A stretch of 64,000 nt of DNA from Sphingobacterium corticibacter (GTDB lineage: Bacteria > Bacteroidota > Bacteroidia > Sphingobacteriales > Sphingobacteriaceae): NCBI RefSeq assembly GCF_003076635.1, contig NZ_QDKG01000001.1, positions 186,001-250,000 on the forward strand. Direction: 5' to 3'. Shown piece by piece: positions 27,493 to 38,133 of the stretch. Within the stretch, counting starts at the first letter, position 1. Every line of letters starts with the position of its first letter. The translations under genes and the position numbers were made by a program. Below the pieces are notes generated by a model. That model saw only the letters and a list, made by a program, of their open reading frames with translations, did no database searches and was not told the origin of the DNA.

Positions 27493-29286
27493 CTAGTTAA
27501 TTCTTTTGGCGGCGAATGTACCATTGGGTTGAATTGCATAGAGCGTGCTTGCTTTTCCGGTGCTTTCATCTAGCTCAAACCGAATCGCAAAACCAGCAAG
27601 GTCCTTGATCTTAAAATTGTGATTGCCTTGCGCTATCGTTTCATAATTTTTTTGGCCAGGTACATCCATATAGATTACATTATCCTTTACTGTTATCGTG
27701 ATCTTCATATTACCCACAGCATATTGACCTAAGTAAGCTTCTAAATCTTTTGGGCTTACCTCCTTGGCGCTGACTTTGCGTGTGAATTCGAACGATTCTG
27801 GAAGATCTAGTTGGGCGCTTTTAATGTCGCCATCAAAACCAGTGTGAAAAGTGATTTTTTGCGCCTCGTCGTCATCTTGCTTTTTCTCTTTATTGGTACT
27901 TAGCTCTCTAAGCGCGAACGTGTCATAATGATAATGCTCCAAGTGGTGTTCTTTTGTGGCTAAATGTGTTTTTAAAACACCATTTTCGAAGCGTATCTCG
28001 AATTGTCCGTATGCTGGATGATGATATTGTCCTACATAATCCGCTAACAGATGGGATGGCTTAGTACCTTTCACTTGTTTTAAATCATCTTCCAGCGGTT
28101 TTATTGCCATTTCTGCGCTGTCTTGTTGTACACCACGCCTATTCCAATTGACGTAAGCTAATCCCAATAATTGATCAGAAATCAAATTGCGAACAACGCT
28201 TGGTACTTCGGATCCATTTTGATTCGTCAATACCACAATGCCCAACGAGTCACTCGGAAAGAAACTGATAGATGCGGAGAATCCATCGATATTGCCGCCG
28301 TGCTCTACTTGGTAATGACCGCGATACGAACCAATCATCCAGCCCAAACCATAGTTTTTGAGGTGTACATCTGTTTGTTTGGTAGAAGGTAAGGCCGCTG
28401 CGATGACCATTTGCGAACTCATGGCTTCCTGAACGTATTTTGCTGGCAAAATCTGTGTGTTGTTGTACTTTCCTTCGTTCAACCACACTTTCAGCCAGTT
28501 TGCCATCTCTACCACGCTACTATTGATGCTACCGGCCGGGCCCATGCCATTGATATTATAATAGGGCATATACTCGATCTTTTTATCATCGTCTACGGTG
28601 TAGCCACGAGAAGCATTCTTATTATTCGACATATCAGCAATACCCAAATTGGTTTGCGTCATGTCGAGGGGCTTTAGAAAATGGGTGCGAATATTATCTT
28701 CCCAAGATTTTCCGGTACGCTTCTCGGCAATCATACCTTGCGCTAGGTACATGAAGTTGTTGTACAGCCAAGTACTGCGAAGATCAGCAGTAGGTTTCAT
28801 GTATTGCACACGTGCCAATAAGCTGTCGCGAGCATCGGTGTTGAAGAGATACCACGAAAGATCATATCGGGAAAGCCCAGTGCGATGCGCCATCAGATCG
28901 CGTACAGTCACCTGGCTTTCGCGTCCATCTTGAAAACGCAATTCCGGCAAATGCTGAGTGATTTTATCGTCTAAAGACAGGCTGTCGCCAAATAACTTAC
29001 CGACTAATCCCGCCGTAAAGGCTTTGGTTGATGAACCAATAGCGTACAAAGTCTGCGGTGTAGCAGGCAACTTCTCTTCATCATTGCGATAACCATAACC
29101 TTTGCTGTATAGCAAGCTATCCTTATGCACAACAGCTACCGAAAACCCTGCTACTTGATAGTCTGCCCGCACTTTTTCGAGTAAAGAATCGATAGTAGAC
29201 CAATCGGCAGATTTTTTTGTCTGAGCTTGTGTTACTTGAAAGCATACGCTCAACAATAGGAGCGTGATTGTGATGGACTTACGCAT
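27493..29286 (-). CDS. Secreted serine hydrolase of the beta-lactamase/penicillin-binding (class C-like) family
   Basis: About 597 residues from the ATG at 29286; the frame opens at 29310, but the later start puts MRKS directly before the hydrophobic signal segment that ends TQAQ. From that start, the catalytic SxxK is Ser85-Ser-Thr-Lys88 and the YxN is Tyr175-Asn-Asn177; an EHGG element stands for the third motif. The catalytic domain covers about 30-380. The C-terminal part (about 415-597) resembles the DUF3471-type domain often found behind this fold. Such proteins are exported esterases, D-Ala peptidases or peptide hydrolases rather than resistance enzymes. It sits alone between the ilv-leu operon and the susCD copies, with its own terminator. 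Confidence 0.88.
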   Translation of the reverse strand: MRKSITITLLLLSVCFQVTQAQTKKSADWSTIDSLLEKVRADYQVAGFSVAVVHKDSLLYSKGYGYRNDEEKLPATPQTLYAIGSSTKAFTAGLVGKLFGDSLSLDDKITQHLPELRFQDGRESQVTVRDLMAHRTGLSRYDLSWYLFNTDARDSLLARVQYMKPTADLRSTWLYNNFMYLAQGMIAEKRTGKSWEDNIRTHFLKPLDMTQTNLGIADMSNNKNASRGYTVDDDKKIEYMPYYNINGMGPAGSINSSVVEMANWLKVWLNEGKYNNTQILPAKYVQEAMSSQMVIAAALPSTKQTDVHLKNYGLGWMIGSYRGHYQVEHGGNIDGFSASISFFPSDSLGIVVLTNQNGSEVPSVVRNLISDQLLGLAYVNWNRRGVQQDSAEMAIKPLEDDLKQVKGTKPSHLLADYVGQYHHPAYGQFEIRFENGVLKTHLATKEHHLEHYHYDTFALRELSTNKEKKQDDDEAQKITFHTGFDGDIKSAQLDLPESFEFTRKVSAKEVSPKDLEAYLGQYAVGNMKITITVKDNVIYMDVPGQKNYETIAQGNHNFKIKDLAGFAIRFELDESTGKASTLYAIQPNGTFAAKRIN

Positions 29287-29365
29287 GAAAAGGAAATATT
29301 GGTATAGCACTAGTGGCTAAAATAATGGTTTGTATAAATTCTTCTTAAAGATACGAATTTATTCA

Positions 29366-29402
29366 ATTCCGCCGGATCAATTGGAGATTTACCCGGCGGA
29401 AT
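29366..29402 (-). terminator. Probable terminator of the ilv-leu operon
   Basis: 10-bp GC-rich stem, 29366-29375 (attccgccgg) with 29393-29402 (ccggcggaat), 18 bp past the ilvA stop. The U-tract is poor (tgaataaatt on the minus strand). A second hairpin, 29409-29420 with 29422-29433, spans the ilvA stop codon itself. Confidence 0.55.
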
Positions 29403-29419
29403 AGATAAAATATTTGGTG

Positions 29420-30667
29420 TTACACCAAATATTCAAAGAGAGTTTGATCTTTATTGATCTCAATAAAGTCAAATTTATACGCTTTTAGGCGCTCGATCAA
29501 GCTGGTGTAATCTTTGGCCGTGCCTAGCTCCACACCGATCAATGCCGGTCCGCGTTCGCGCTCCGTTTTTTTGATGTACTCAAAGCGCGTGATATCATCT
29601 TTTGGTCCCAATACTTCGGTTACCAATAATCTCAATGCACCGGGGCGCTGTGGGAATCGCACGATGAAATAGTGCTTGATACCTTCGTACAAGAGCGACA
29701 TCTCTTTGATCTCGCCCATACGATCGATATCGTTGTTGCCACCTGATACGATACACACGACTTTCTTGCCGCGAATCTCTTCTTGATGAAAGTCTAGGGC
29801 TGCAATAGACAAAGCGCCTGCCGGTTCAGCAACAATGGCATCTTTGTTATACAACTCCAAAATAGTTGTACATATCTTACCTTCTGGAACAGAGCGTACG
29901 CTATCCAACAATTGGCTGGATATAGCGAAAGGAAGTGCACCAATTTTCTTTACAGCGGCACCATCGACAAATTTGTTGATGCTTTCTAACTCAATCGGTG
30001 CGCCATGCTTCATGGCGGCTTGCATAGACGCTGCTCCTTCGGGCTCTACTCCGTATAGTTTGGCTGCTGGTGCATGTTGCTTCATGTAAAGACTCAATCC
30101 CGAAGACAATCCGCCGCCACCGATCGGTACAATTACCGCCTCGACATCCGGTAAATCTTCTAAAATCTCTACCGCTACGGTACCTTGTCCTTCAATGATC
30201 TTGATATCATCAAAAGGTGGGATGAAAACCATCGCATGTTCAGCAGCGTATTCTAAAGCGGCCTTTTGGCAGTCATCAAAGGTGTCTCCGGTCAAGACGA
30301 TTTCTATATTGCCATTGCCCCACATCTCTGTTTGCGTAATCTTTTGGCGCGGCGTTGGGCCGGGCATAAAGATGACGCCTTTAATGTCTAGCTTTTTGCA
30401 CGATAGTGCCACGCCTTGCGCGTGATTGCCCGCGCTAGCGCAGACTACGCCGCGCTGTAAATCATCCGCCGACAGGCTACTAATTTTATTGAATGCGCCA
30501 CGCAATTTGTACGAACGTACGACTTGCAGATCCTCGCGTTTTAGATAAATCTCTGCGCCGTACTTTTCCGACAGGTGATGATTATATTGTAATGGCGTGC
30601 GGAAAACAACATTTTGGATGCGTTCTTTAGCAGCCAAAGAGTTGATTTCCAACGTGGATAAATTCAT
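29420..30667 (-). CDS. ilvA: Threonine ammonia-lyase, biosynthetic
   Basis: 415 residues. PLP-binding Lys54 in VRSYKLRGAFN and the glycine loop VPIGGGGLSSG near residue 190 identify a fold-type II threonine dehydratase. The C-terminal part (about 325-415) is a single ACT-like domain, which usually senses isoleucine. It converts threonine to 2-oxobutanoate, the entry to isoleucine. It is the last gene of the ilvE-to-ilvA operon, 31 bp after leuA, an unusual end position for the first isoleucine step. Confidence 0.95.
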   Translation of the reverse strand: MNLSTLEINSLAAKERIQNVVFRTPLQYNHHLSEKYGAEIYLKREDLQVVRSYKLRGAFNKISSLSADDLQRGVVCASAGNHAQGVALSCKKLDIKGVIFMPGPTPRQKITQTEMWGNGNIEIVLTGDTFDDCQKAALEYAAEHAMVFIPPFDDIKIIEGQGTVAVEILEDLPDVEAVIVPIGGGGLSSGLSLYMKQHAPAAKLYGVEPEGAASMQAAMKHGAPIELESINKFVDGAAVKKIGALPFAISSQLLDSVRSVPEGKICTTILELYNKDAIVAEPAGALSIAALDFHQEEIRGKKVVCIVSGGNNDIDRMGEIKEMSLLYEGIKHYFIVRFPQRPGALRLLVTEVLGPKDDITRFEYIKKTERERGPALIGVELGTAKDYTSLIERLKAYKFDFIEINKDQTLFEYLV

Positions 30668-30698
30668 GTATTGCGTATATTATGTATGCAGGAAAAGG

Positions 30699-31853
30699 TT
30701 ATTTGACTAAGGTCAAAAGATCCTCGTCCACAATGTCTTTTTTGGCATCTGCCAATACGAGAAAACGCTCGTAGGTAGCTGCTAATGCGTCTTTGTCCAT
30801 GGTGTATCCCAAGCGCTCTAAATGGTGCTTCAAAGCGTGGCGGCCAGAGCGTGCAGTTAAGATAATGCCAGCTTCATTCAAACCTACATCTTCCGGACGG
30901 ATGATTTCGTAATTCTCGCGGTGCTTTAAGAAACCGTCTTGGTGAATACCGGAGCTATGTGCAAAAGCGTTTTTGCCCACGATAGCTTTGTTTGGTTGTA
31001 CCGGCATGCGCATCATCGAACTCACCTTTTGTGAAATGGCGGTGAAGAGCTTGCTGTTGATATTTGACGTCAAACCTGGGAAGTGTGCTGCATGTACTTT
31101 TAAGATCATGGCCACTTCTTCTAGCGAAGTGTTTCCGGCACGCTCGCCGATACCGTTGATGGTACATTCTACCTGACGGGCACCATTTTGAATCGCGGCG
31201 ATGGAATTGGCTGTCGCCAAGCCCAAATCATTATGGCAATGTGCTGAAATGATCGCCTGATCGATGTTCTTGACATGTTCTGTCAAGTATTTGATCTTCG
31301 AACCATATTGATCCGGCAGACAATAACCATTGGTATCTGGAACATTGACGACCGTCGCTCCGGCAGCAATAACGGCTTCTACCATCTGCGCTAGATACGG
31401 AAGATCGGCACGGCCAGCATCTTCTGCATAGAATTCTACATCTTCCACAAAACTTTTAGCGTGCTTCACAGCAGCCACGGCACGGTTCAGGATTTCCTCA
31501 CGTGTGCTGTTGAATTTGTATTTGATGTGCATATCCGACGAGCCGATACCGGTGTGGATACGTGGACGTTTAGCGTATTTTAAAGCTTCGGCGGCCACGG
31601 TAATGTCGTTTTCATTGGCGCGCGTAAGGGCACAGATAATGACGTTGTCTACCGCTTTAGAGAGCTCGACGACAGACTGAAAATCTCCGGGACTGGATAC
31701 GGGAAAACCCGCTTCAATAATATCCACGCCTAGTGTTTCCAGATCTCTGGCTATTTCGATTTTTTCCGGTGTCGTTAGCTGGCAACCGGGTACTTGTTCA
31801 CCATCTCTAAGGGTGGTGTCGAAGATATACAAATGATTCGGATCGTGTAACAT
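30699..31853 (-). CDS. leuA: 2-isopropylmalate synthase, short form without the regulatory domain
   Basis: 384 residues. [12 protein letters not shown] near residue 12 and HCHNDLG near 205 are the catalytic and metal-binding motifs of the DRE-TIM family. The linker region with [12 protein letters not shown] and [11 protein letters not shown] is present, but the protein stops about 120 residues before the end of typical LeuA and so lacks the C-terminal leucine-binding domain. It condenses acetyl-CoA with 2-oxoisovalerate in the first leucine step. Context (leuB, leuC, leuD beside it) supports this over homocitrate or citramalate synthase, though the short form makes substrate breadth possible. 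Confidence 0.9.
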   Translation of the reverse strand: MLHDPNHLYIFDTTLRDGEQVPGCQLTTPEKIEIARDLETLGVDIIEAGFPVSSPGDFQSVVELSKAVDNVIICALTRANENDITVAAEALKYAKRPRIHTGIGSSDMHIKYKFNSTREEILNRAVAAVKHAKSFVEDVEFYAEDAGRADLPYLAQMVEAVIAAGATVVNVPDTNGYCLPDQYGSKIKYLTEHVKNIDQAIISAHCHNDLGLATANSIAAIQNGARQVECTINGIGERAGNTSLEEVAMILKVHAAHFPGLTSNINSKLFTAISQKVSSMMRMPVQPNKAIVGKNAFAHSSGIHQDGFLKHRENYEIIRPEDVGLNEAGIILTARSGRHALKHHLERLGYTMDKDALAATYERFLVLADAKKDIVDEDLLTLVK

Positions 31854-31894
31854 AGGTTCGAAATTTAGTACTTTACAGTATGTTTATATATCGG

Positions 31895-32974
31895 TTATCT
31901 TGACTTCAATAATTCAATGACCTTTTGGCCCATGGCTACGGTGCCTAAGATGCGATCCGCAGGCGTGTCGTTCACGGCAATATCAGATGTTCTCCATCCT
32001 GCTTTCAATGCTTGATCTACGGCTTCGGTAACGGCTTTCGCTTCTTCTTGCAATCCAAAAGCAATATCTAACATCAATGCTGCTGATAGGATAGAGGCTA
32101 ATGGATTGGCTTTGTCTTGGCCAGCAATGTCGTGTGCAGATCCGTGAATTGGTTCGAAAAATCCAGTGCCATCGCCAATAGAAGCGGAGGCCAACATACC
32201 CATTGATCCAGCGATCTGCGATGCTTCGTCGGTCAGGATATCACCAAATAGATTCGCGGTCAATACCACATCAAATTTCTTTGGATTTTTCACCAATTGC
32301 ATGGCCGCATTGTCGATAAACATGTGCTCGGTTTCTACATCTGGATATTCAGCAGCCAATCCTTGTACTACTTCTCTCCAAAGACGAGAGGTTTCTAATA
32401 CGTTGGCTTTGTCTACTGAGCAAAGACGTTTGCCACGAGTCTGCGCCGCTTCAAAAGCTTTGCGTGCAATACGCTCTACTTCGTAGCGGTGGTAATTCAT
32501 CAAGTCGGAAGCGAAGGTGTTATCTTCATTACGCGTTTTCTCTCCGAAATACACATCACCGGTCAACTCACGGAAGAATAAAATATCAGTCCCGCGAAGG
32601 ATCTCTGGCTTCAAACTAGAAGCATCCAACAGCTCATCGAACAATAAGATAGGACGTAGGTTAGCATATAGACCCAGTTCCTTACGGATTTTTAGCAAAC
32701 CTTGCTCTGGGCGTACTTTGGCCGAAGGATCATTGTCGTATTTGGCATGACCAATCGCGCCGAATAAGATTGCATCAGAAGCTTTGGCTTTTTCCAAAGT
32801 TTCATCAGGCAAAGGATTGCCAGTGGCTTCGATCGCGGTATGCCCCATAATGGCGTTATCAAATGCAAACTCATGTCCGAATTTGGAAGCGATGACTTCT
32901 AGTACCTGCTTACCCCATTCTGTGACCTCTTGTCCGATACCATCACCCGGGATGATTAATATATTCTTCTTCAT
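31895..32974 (-). CDS. leuB: 3-isopropylmalate dehydrogenase
   Basis: 359 residues, full length. IIPGDGIGQEVT at the N-terminus, ELTGDVYFGEKTR near 135, and DEASQIAGSMGMLASAS with a following HGSAHDIAGQDKANP are the LeuB hallmarks for substrate, metal and NAD+ binding. It oxidatively decarboxylates 3-isopropylmalate to the leucine keto acid in the cytoplasm. It lies 24 bp after the ABC ATPase gene and 41 bp before leuA. Confidence 0.97.
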   Translation of the reverse strand: MKKNILIIPGDGIGQEVTEWGKQVLEVIASKFGHEFAFDNAIMGHTAIEATGNPLPDETLEKAKASDAILFGAIGHAKYDNDPSAKVRPEQGLLKIRKELGLYANLRPILLFDELLDASSLKPEILRGTDILFFRELTGDVYFGEKTRNEDNTFASDLMNYHRYEVERIARKAFEAAQTRGKRLCSVDKANVLETSRLWREVVQGLAAEYPDVETEHMFIDNAAMQLVKNPKKFDVVLTANLFGDILTDEASQIAGSMGMLASASIGDGTGFFEPIHGSAHDIAGQDKANPLASILSAALMLDIAFGLQEEAKAVTEAVDQALKAGWRTSDIAVNDTPADRILGTVAMGQKVIELLKSR

Positions 32975-32998
32975 GTTATGTCGTTACTTGACGAGTTT

Positions 32999-34465
32999 TT
33001 ACACTCGTTCTTCTAGTATGTGTTTTTGTTGTGGTTTAACTATTTTTCCCTTTTCCAATACCAAACGGTGGTCGATGGATTTCGGTAATTGACTTTCGTA
33101 ATGCCCGACGTAAAGCAATGTTTTGCCGTGCTGGCATAATTCATCTACTACGTCGTTGAAATACTGTGTTTGTGTTTGATCCAAACCTTGGCAGGGCTCA
33201 TCCAATACCAATAGTGGTGGATTTTTGATCACTGTTCTGGCCAATAATGCCAAACGTTGTTTGCCCAAAGGCAAGGTGCTCAGCAGTTCACTTTTGACGG
33301 TATACAGATCAAAAAAATGCAACAGCTCATCCACTTGTTTCTTCTGCTGAAAAGAGGCCTCTGTATACAAACCGATGCTATCGAAAAAACCTGACGTGAC
33401 GGTGTGCCATACGGTAGCAGTTTGGTCAAAATACCAGTGCATTTCGGGCGAGATCAATCCGATCTTTTGCTTAATGTCCCAGATGCTTTCGCCAGAGCCA
33501 CGTTGATTGCCAAATAAGCGAATATCTAAGCCGTACGCTTGCGGATGGTCGCCGTTAATGAGGCTCAACAAGGTGGATTTTCCGGATCCGTTGGCACCTT
33601 GGATAACCCATTTATCGCCGCGATTGACGGTCCATGAGATGTCTTCCAATACGGTTTTGTCGCCATAGCGAACGTGTATGTTGGTGAGCTGAATGATTTG
33701 CTCGCTAGTTGCTTCCGGCGCTGCTTTCAAAAATTCGGGTAAAGCACGTGATTGCCGTGGCTTAGCCACGATAAAATCATCCGGACTAGCGACTTCTTGT
33801 AATTGGCCAGCCTGCACCATCGCGAATGCATTGATGCACTGCGGTAAGTTGGTGTCATTCGTCAATAAAATCACCTGTGTACCTTGTTCAGCAAGACTAT
33901 CAATACAATCGTTTAATGATTTTCTCGATGCTTTATCTAAGCCCGTGTATGGCTCATCGATGATGAGCAGCTGCGGATTGCTCCATAGTGCTTTGACTAA
34001 TTGCAACTTTTTATGCTCACCACTAGAAAGCTCGATCAGTTGCGAATCCATTTGCTGCTCAAATCCCAACGCCTGCACGAGGGGAAGCGCTTCTGCTAAA
34101 GCTTGGTTTTCCTGTTCTGCAAAATGCGCCAATTCGCCAGCTACCGTTCTGGTATCTCGCCCTTGATGGGTATTGTAGCGTTGCTGATAGTAAAAGTTGC
34201 GATCGCCCTCTAAGTTGGTAAACTGATACCAGTTAGGTACATAGAGCACGCTCGGAGATTTGTCGCTTGATAAATTCAACTCAATCGAGCCCTGATATGG
34301 GATTTGATTGGCCAAAGCACGTGCTAAGGTTGTCTTTCCAGAACCACTTTCGCCACCGATCGCCCAATGTGTGCCACGCTCATAAGTCCACGCCAAGTCC
34401 TGCAACACAGTTTTAGCACCGTATCGTACGCAAAGATCTTGTATGTGAACCAACGGTTTAGACAT
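32999..34465 (-). CDS. Tandem ABC ATPase, ModF/PhrA-like, inside the leucine operon
   Basis: 488 residues from the ATG at 34465, which overlaps the leuD stop by 8 bp; the frame opens further upstream at 34507 but that part lies inside leuD. There are two ATP-binding cassettes: Walker A at 38-45 and 290-297, Walker B LLIIDEP at 166-172 and LLVLDEP at 418-424. The signature motifs are degenerate (LSSGE at 146-150, LPLGK at 398-402). No membrane segment and no permease gene nearby. Length and two-domain layout resemble E. coli ModF, whose role is unclear. It differs from ABC-F translation factors in lacking their long inter-domain linker. Why it sits between leuD and leuB is unknown. Confidence 0.85.
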   Translation of the reverse strand: MSKPLVHIQDLCVRYGAKTVLQDLAWTYERGTHWAIGGESGSGKTTLARALANQIPYQGSIELNLSSDKSPSVLYVPNWYQFTNLEGDRNFYYQQRYNTHQGRDTRTVAGELAHFAEQENQALAEALPLVQALGFEQQMDSQLIELSSGEHKKLQLVKALWSNPQLLIIDEPYTGLDKASRKSLNDCIDSLAEQGTQVILLTNDTNLPQCINAFAMVQAGQLQEVASPDDFIVAKPRQSRALPEFLKAAPEATSEQIIQLTNIHVRYGDKTVLEDISWTVNRGDKWVIQGANGSGKSTLLSLINGDHPQAYGLDIRLFGNQRGSGESIWDIKQKIGLISPEMHWYFDQTATVWHTVTSGFFDSIGLYTEASFQQKKQVDELLHFFDLYTVKSELLSTLPLGKQRLALLARTVIKNPPLLVLDEPCQGLDQTQTQYFNDVVDELCQHGKTLLYVGHYESQLPKSIDHRLVLEKGKIVKPQQKHILEERV

Positions 34466-35057
34466 AGCTATATGGACGTGTTTTTTCGAATTCTTCGATT
34501 TCCGCACGATGACTCAAGATATAATCAATGTCATCATAGCCATTGATCAAGCAAGATTTCTTGTACGGGTTGATCTCGAAGGTGAATGATTCGTTGGTGT
34601 CTTGGATGGTTACGGTCTGCGCTTCTAGGTCGACGACTAGTTTGGATTCGGGATTTTTAAATGTCGATGCAAAGATCTTTTCCAAGAACTCTTCGGTCAC
34701 TTGAATCGGTAATACGCCATTATTAAGAGCGTTACCTTTAAAGATATCAGCGAAAAAAGAGCTGATTACCACATCAAAACCATAATCTTGAATGGCCCAA
34801 GCGGCGTGCTCACGGGATGAACCACAACCAAAGTTCTTACCTGCTACCAAGATTTTACCAGCGTAGGTAGCATCATTCATCACGAAATCTGGTTTGGGTT
34901 GATTGTCGCCATCAAAGCGCCAGTCTCGGAAGAGGTTGTCGCCAAAGCCATCGCGGGTGGTCGCTTTTAAGAAACGAGCCGGAATGATTTGGTCGGTGTC
35001 AATATTTTCTATCGGCAATGGTACTACCGAAGAGTTTAATGTTTCAAATTTTTTCAT
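34458..35057 (-). CDS. leuD: 3-isopropylmalate dehydratase small subunit
   Basis: 199 residues, the usual length. The start ([21 protein letters not shown]) and [14 protein letters not shown] near residue 75 are diagnostic. It pairs with LeuC to isomerise 2- to 3-isopropylmalate. It follows leuC by 22 bp, and its stop overlaps the next start (ABC ATPase) by 8 bp. Confidence 0.97.
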   Translation of the reverse strand: MKKFETLNSSVVPLPIENIDTDQIIPARFLKATTRDGFGDNLFRDWRFDGDNQPKPDFVMNDATYAGKILVAGKNFGCGSSREHAAWAIQDYGFDVVISSFFADIFKGNALNNGVLPIQVTEEFLEKIFASTFKNPESKLVVDLEAQTVTIQDTNESFTFEINPYKKSCLINGYDDIDYILSHRAEIEEFEKTRPYSYV

Positions 35058-35079
35058 TTCATCTAATAACTTAGTGAAT

Positions 35080-36495
35080 CTATACGACAGCTTCTGCTCC
35101 TAACAATTCGCGCACATCGGTAATCTTGCCAGTAATGGCTGCGGCAGCTGCTGTCAACGGGCTCGCTAGCAAAGTACGCGCATTAGGGCCTTGTCTTCCT
35201 TCAAAGTTTCTATTCGAAGTGGATACACAATATTTTCCAGCAGGAATCTTATCTTCATTCATGCCTAAACAAGCTGAACAGCCTGGCTCGCGTAGAATAA
35301 AACCAGCGGCTTCCAACACGTTGTCAATACCTTCAGCTTTGGCTTGCGCTTCTACTTGTTTAGAGCCCGGTACAATCCAGACTTCCACTTGTGGTGCTTT
35401 TTGCTTTCCTTGTACGAAATTGGCCACTTCGCGCAAATCTTCGATACGCGAGTTGGTACAGCTTCCGATAAATACATAATCTACCCGCTTGCCAATCAAC
35501 GATTCGCTGTCCGCAAATCCCATGTAGTTCAATGCTTTTTTGTACGAAGGACGTTCAGACTCCACTTGGCTTTCTGTAGCTGGTATGTTTTGTGCGATAC
35601 CGATACCCATACCTGGATTTGTTCCATACGTAATCATCGGTTGTATATCTGCTGCATCGAATTCTAATACGGCGTCGAATTCTGCATCTTCATCGGAATA
35701 CAAGGTTTTCCAATAAGCCAAAGATTCTTCCCATTTTTCGCCTTTTGGTGCAAACTCTCTTCCTTCAACATAATCAAATGTCGTTTGGTCGGGCGCGATC
35801 AATCCACCACGAGCTCCCATCTCGATACTCATGTTGCACACGGTCATGCGGCCTTCCATCGAAAGTGCGCGAATAGCTGATCCTGCAAATTCTACAAAAT
35901 AACCTGTGCCTCCTGCTGCGGTAGTTTTCGAGATGACATATAGTACAATGTCTTTGGCGCCAACACCTTTTTCCAATGTGCCGTTGATCTCAATTTTCAT
36001 GGTTTTTGGTGCTTGCTGCAACAAGCACTGCGTAGCAAAGACTTGCTCTACTTGGGATGTCCCAATTCCGAAAGCAATCGCGCCAAAAGCACCATGCGTA
36101 GACGTATGGCTATCGCCACATACCATTGTTTTTCCTGGTAAGGTGATACCCAACTCCGGACCGATCACGTGTACGATTCCCTGATAAGGGTGTCCCAATC
36201 CGTAAAGCTCCACACCAAATTCGCTGGTGTTTTTGCTCAACATATCTACCTGATATCTGGATAATTCTTCTTTGATCGGCAGGTGCTGATCGATTGTCGG
36301 TACATTGTGATCGGCGGTAGCCACCGTCTGATTCGGTCTGAACACCGGTAAATTGCGCTTGCGTAATCCGTCGAAAGCCTGCGGCGAAGTTACCTCATGA
36401 ATGAGGTGCGTATCGATATACAGGATGTCTGGAAAACCTTCTTGCCGTTTCACAACATGCGCGTCCCAAATTTTTTCTACTAATGTCTTTCCCAT
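35080..36495 (-). CDS. leuC: 3-isopropylmalate dehydratase large subunit
   Basis: 471 residues from the ATG at 36495; five codons further upstream are open (36510), but [15 protein letters not shown] is the conserved start. [4Fe-4S] cysteines appear in IGSCTNSR and [10 protein letters not shown], and [14 protein letters not shown] is the aconitase-family substrate motif. It works with LeuD in the second leucine step. It is preceded by a 104-119 bp gap holding a strong stem-loop, the widest break in the operon. Confidence 0.97.
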   Translation of the reverse strand: MGKTLVEKIWDAHVVKRQEGFPDILYIDTHLIHEVTSPQAFDGLRKRNLPVFRPNQTVATADHNVPTIDQHLPIKEELSRYQVDMLSKNTSEFGVELYGLGHPYQGIVHVIGPELGITLPGKTMVCGDSHTSTHGAFGAIAFGIGTSQVEQVFATQCLLQQAPKTMKIEINGTLEKGVGAKDIVLYVISKTTAAGGTGYFVEFAGSAIRALSMEGRMTVCNMSIEMGARGGLIAPDQTTFDYVEGREFAPKGEKWEESLAYWKTLYSDEDAEFDAVLEFDAADIQPMITYGTNPGMGIGIAQNIPATESQVESERPSYKKALNYMGFADSESLIGKRVDYVFIGSCTNSRIEDLREVANFVQGKQKAPQVEVWIVPGSKQVEAQAKAEGIDNVLEAAGFILREPGCSACLGMNEDKIPAGKYCVSTSNRNFEGRQGPNARTLLASPLTAAAAAITGKITDVRELLGAEAVV

Positions 36496-36527
36496 TATGC
36501 TCTCTCTCAAATTGTGGTATTATGGAT

Positions 36528-36570
36528 ACGGGTCAAATTGACATATCGTCAATTTGACCCGTGATATGTC
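36528..36570 (-). promoter_or_regulatory. Intercistronic stem-loop with alternative pairing between ilvC and leuC
   Basis: A perfect 15-bp stem (36528-36542 with 36548-36562) around a 5-nt loop. A second inverted repeat, 36540-36547 (gacatatc) with 36563-36570 (gatatgtc), uses the loop and stem base, so the two pairings exclude each other or form a pseudoknot. No U-run follows on the minus strand, so a simple terminator is unlikely; attenuation, mRNA processing or a stability element are possible. Confidence 0.5.
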
Positions 36571-36614
36571 TATCAAAATTACGAAAATTTTAATGGATTA
36601 TCCTGTTTTTGCTA

Positions 36615-38096
36615 TTACGCTGTCTTGATCGTTTTCATCGCCTTCATTGCTTTACGTAGTTCACGTCCAACGACTTCCACCGGGTGGTTACGCAATTTTT
36701 CGTTGATTGATACCAACTTAGAATTGTCTACTGCGCCGTCCTTGCCATCGTTGAAGTTCTTTCCAACAACATCGGTTTCTACTGTTCTCATGAAGTCAGT
36801 CAATAAGGGTTTACAAGCTTGATCGAATAGGTAACATCCGTATTCTGCGGTATCAGAAATAACGCGGTTCATTTCGAACAATTTCTTACGAGCAATCGTG
36901 TTAGCGATCAATGGTGTTTCGTGCAATGATTCGTAATAAGCACTTTCTGGTTTGATACCTGCTTCTACCATTACTTCGAACGCCAACTCTACTCCAGCGC
37001 GTACAAACGCGACCATCAAGGTGTAGTTGTCAAAGTATTCTTGCTCATTGATCTGTACATCACCAGCTGGTGTTTTTTCGAAAGCTGTTTCGCCCGTTTC
37101 TGCACGCCATTTCAACAAGTTGACGTCGTCATTAGCCCAGTCTTCCATCATGGTTTTGCTGAATTCGCCCGACATGATATCGTCTTGGTGTTTTTCGAAC
37201 AATGGACGCATAATATCTTTTAGCTCTTCGGATAGTTCGAATGCTTTTACCTTTGCTGGGTTGCTCAAGCGATCCAACATACCGCTTACACCACCGTGTT
37301 TCAAGGCTTCAGTAATTACTTCTACACCATATTGAACCAATTTGGAAGCATATCCAGCATCGATTCCTTTCTCCACCATTTTGTCGAAAGATAGGATAGA
37401 TCCTGTTTGTAGCAATCCACATAGGATAGTTTGCTCGCCCATCAAATCCGATTTTACTTCAGCTACGAAAGAAGATTTCAACACACCTGCTTTGTGTCCG
37501 CCAGTACCCACACAGTATGCTTTTGCTTCTGCCCATCCTTTTCCTTGTGGATCATTTTCTGGGTGAACCGCAATGAGCGTAGGAACACCAAAACCGCGTA
37601 AGAACTCGGCACGTACTTCCGAGCCTGGAGATTTAGGAGCTACCATGATTACAGTAAGATCTTTACGCACTTGCAATCCTTCTTCTACTATGTTGAAACC
37701 GTGCGAATAAGATAAAGTAGCACCTTCTTTCATCAAAGGCTGTACGGCATTAACTACGTTAGTATGTTGTTTATCTGGAGTAAGGTTGATTACAAGATCT
37801 GCCGAAGGGATCAATTCCTCATACGTACCTACCGTAAAGTTGTTGTCTGTTGCGTTTTTCCAAGAATCTCTTTTTTGCTCGATGGCCTCCTTACGCAGGG
37901 CGTAAGAAACATCTAAACCACTATCACGAAGATTCAAACCTTGATTCAAACCTTGTGCACCTGCACCCACAATGACGATTTTTTTACCTTTTAATGCTTC
38001 AACGCCATCGGTGAAAGCGCTAGCATCTAAAAATTCTGCTTGTCCTAATTGGGTTAACTGCTCTCTGAGCGATAGGGTATTAAAGTAATTTGCCAT
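36615..38096 (-). CDS. ilvC: Ketol-acid reductoisomerase, class II (long form)
   Basis: 493 residues, matching the long E. coli-type enzyme with a doubled C-terminal knotted domain. NADP-binding [12 protein letters not shown] is near residue 42. It converts acetolactate and acetohydroxybutyrate to dihydroxy acids using NADPH and Mg2+. It lies 37 bp after the DinB-like gene. Confidence 0.97.
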   Translation of the reverse strand: MANYFNTLSLREQLTQLGQAEFLDASAFTDGVEALKGKKIVIVGAGAQGLNQGLNLRDSGLDVSYALRKEAIEQKRDSWKNATDNNFTVGTYEELIPSADLVINLTPDKQHTNVVNAVQPLMKEGATLSYSHGFNIVEEGLQVRKDLTVIMVAPKSPGSEVRAEFLRGFGVPTLIAVHPENDPQGKGWAEAKAYCVGTGGHKAGVLKSSFVAEVKSDLMGEQTILCGLLQTGSILSFDKMVEKGIDAGYASKLVQYGVEVITEALKHGGVSGMLDRLSNPAKVKAFELSEELKDIMRPLFEKHQDDIMSGEFSKTMMEDWANDDVNLLKWRAETGETAFEKTPAGDVQINEQEYFDNYTLMVAFVRAGVELAFEVMVEAGIKPESAYYESLHETPLIANTIARKKLFEMNRVISDTAEYGCYLFDQACKPLLTDFMRTVETDVVGKNFNDGKDGAVDNSKLVSINEKLRNHPVEVVGRELRKAMKAMKTIKTA

Positions 38097-38133
38097 TGTT
38101 ATGTATTTATATTTTTTTTGATATCTATTGAGG

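Noticed and set aside
27493..29286. Beta-lactam resistance gene controlled by the BlaI/M56 pair
   Set aside because: The hydrolase is about 30 kb from blaI, has no TACGA/TCGTA dyad noticed in front of it, and its long form with a C-terminal extra domain is typical of non-resistance hydrolases.
33693..34166. 157-codon antisense frame inside the ABC ATPase gene
   Set aside because: Shadow of the real gene; Cys/Ser-rich with no domain.
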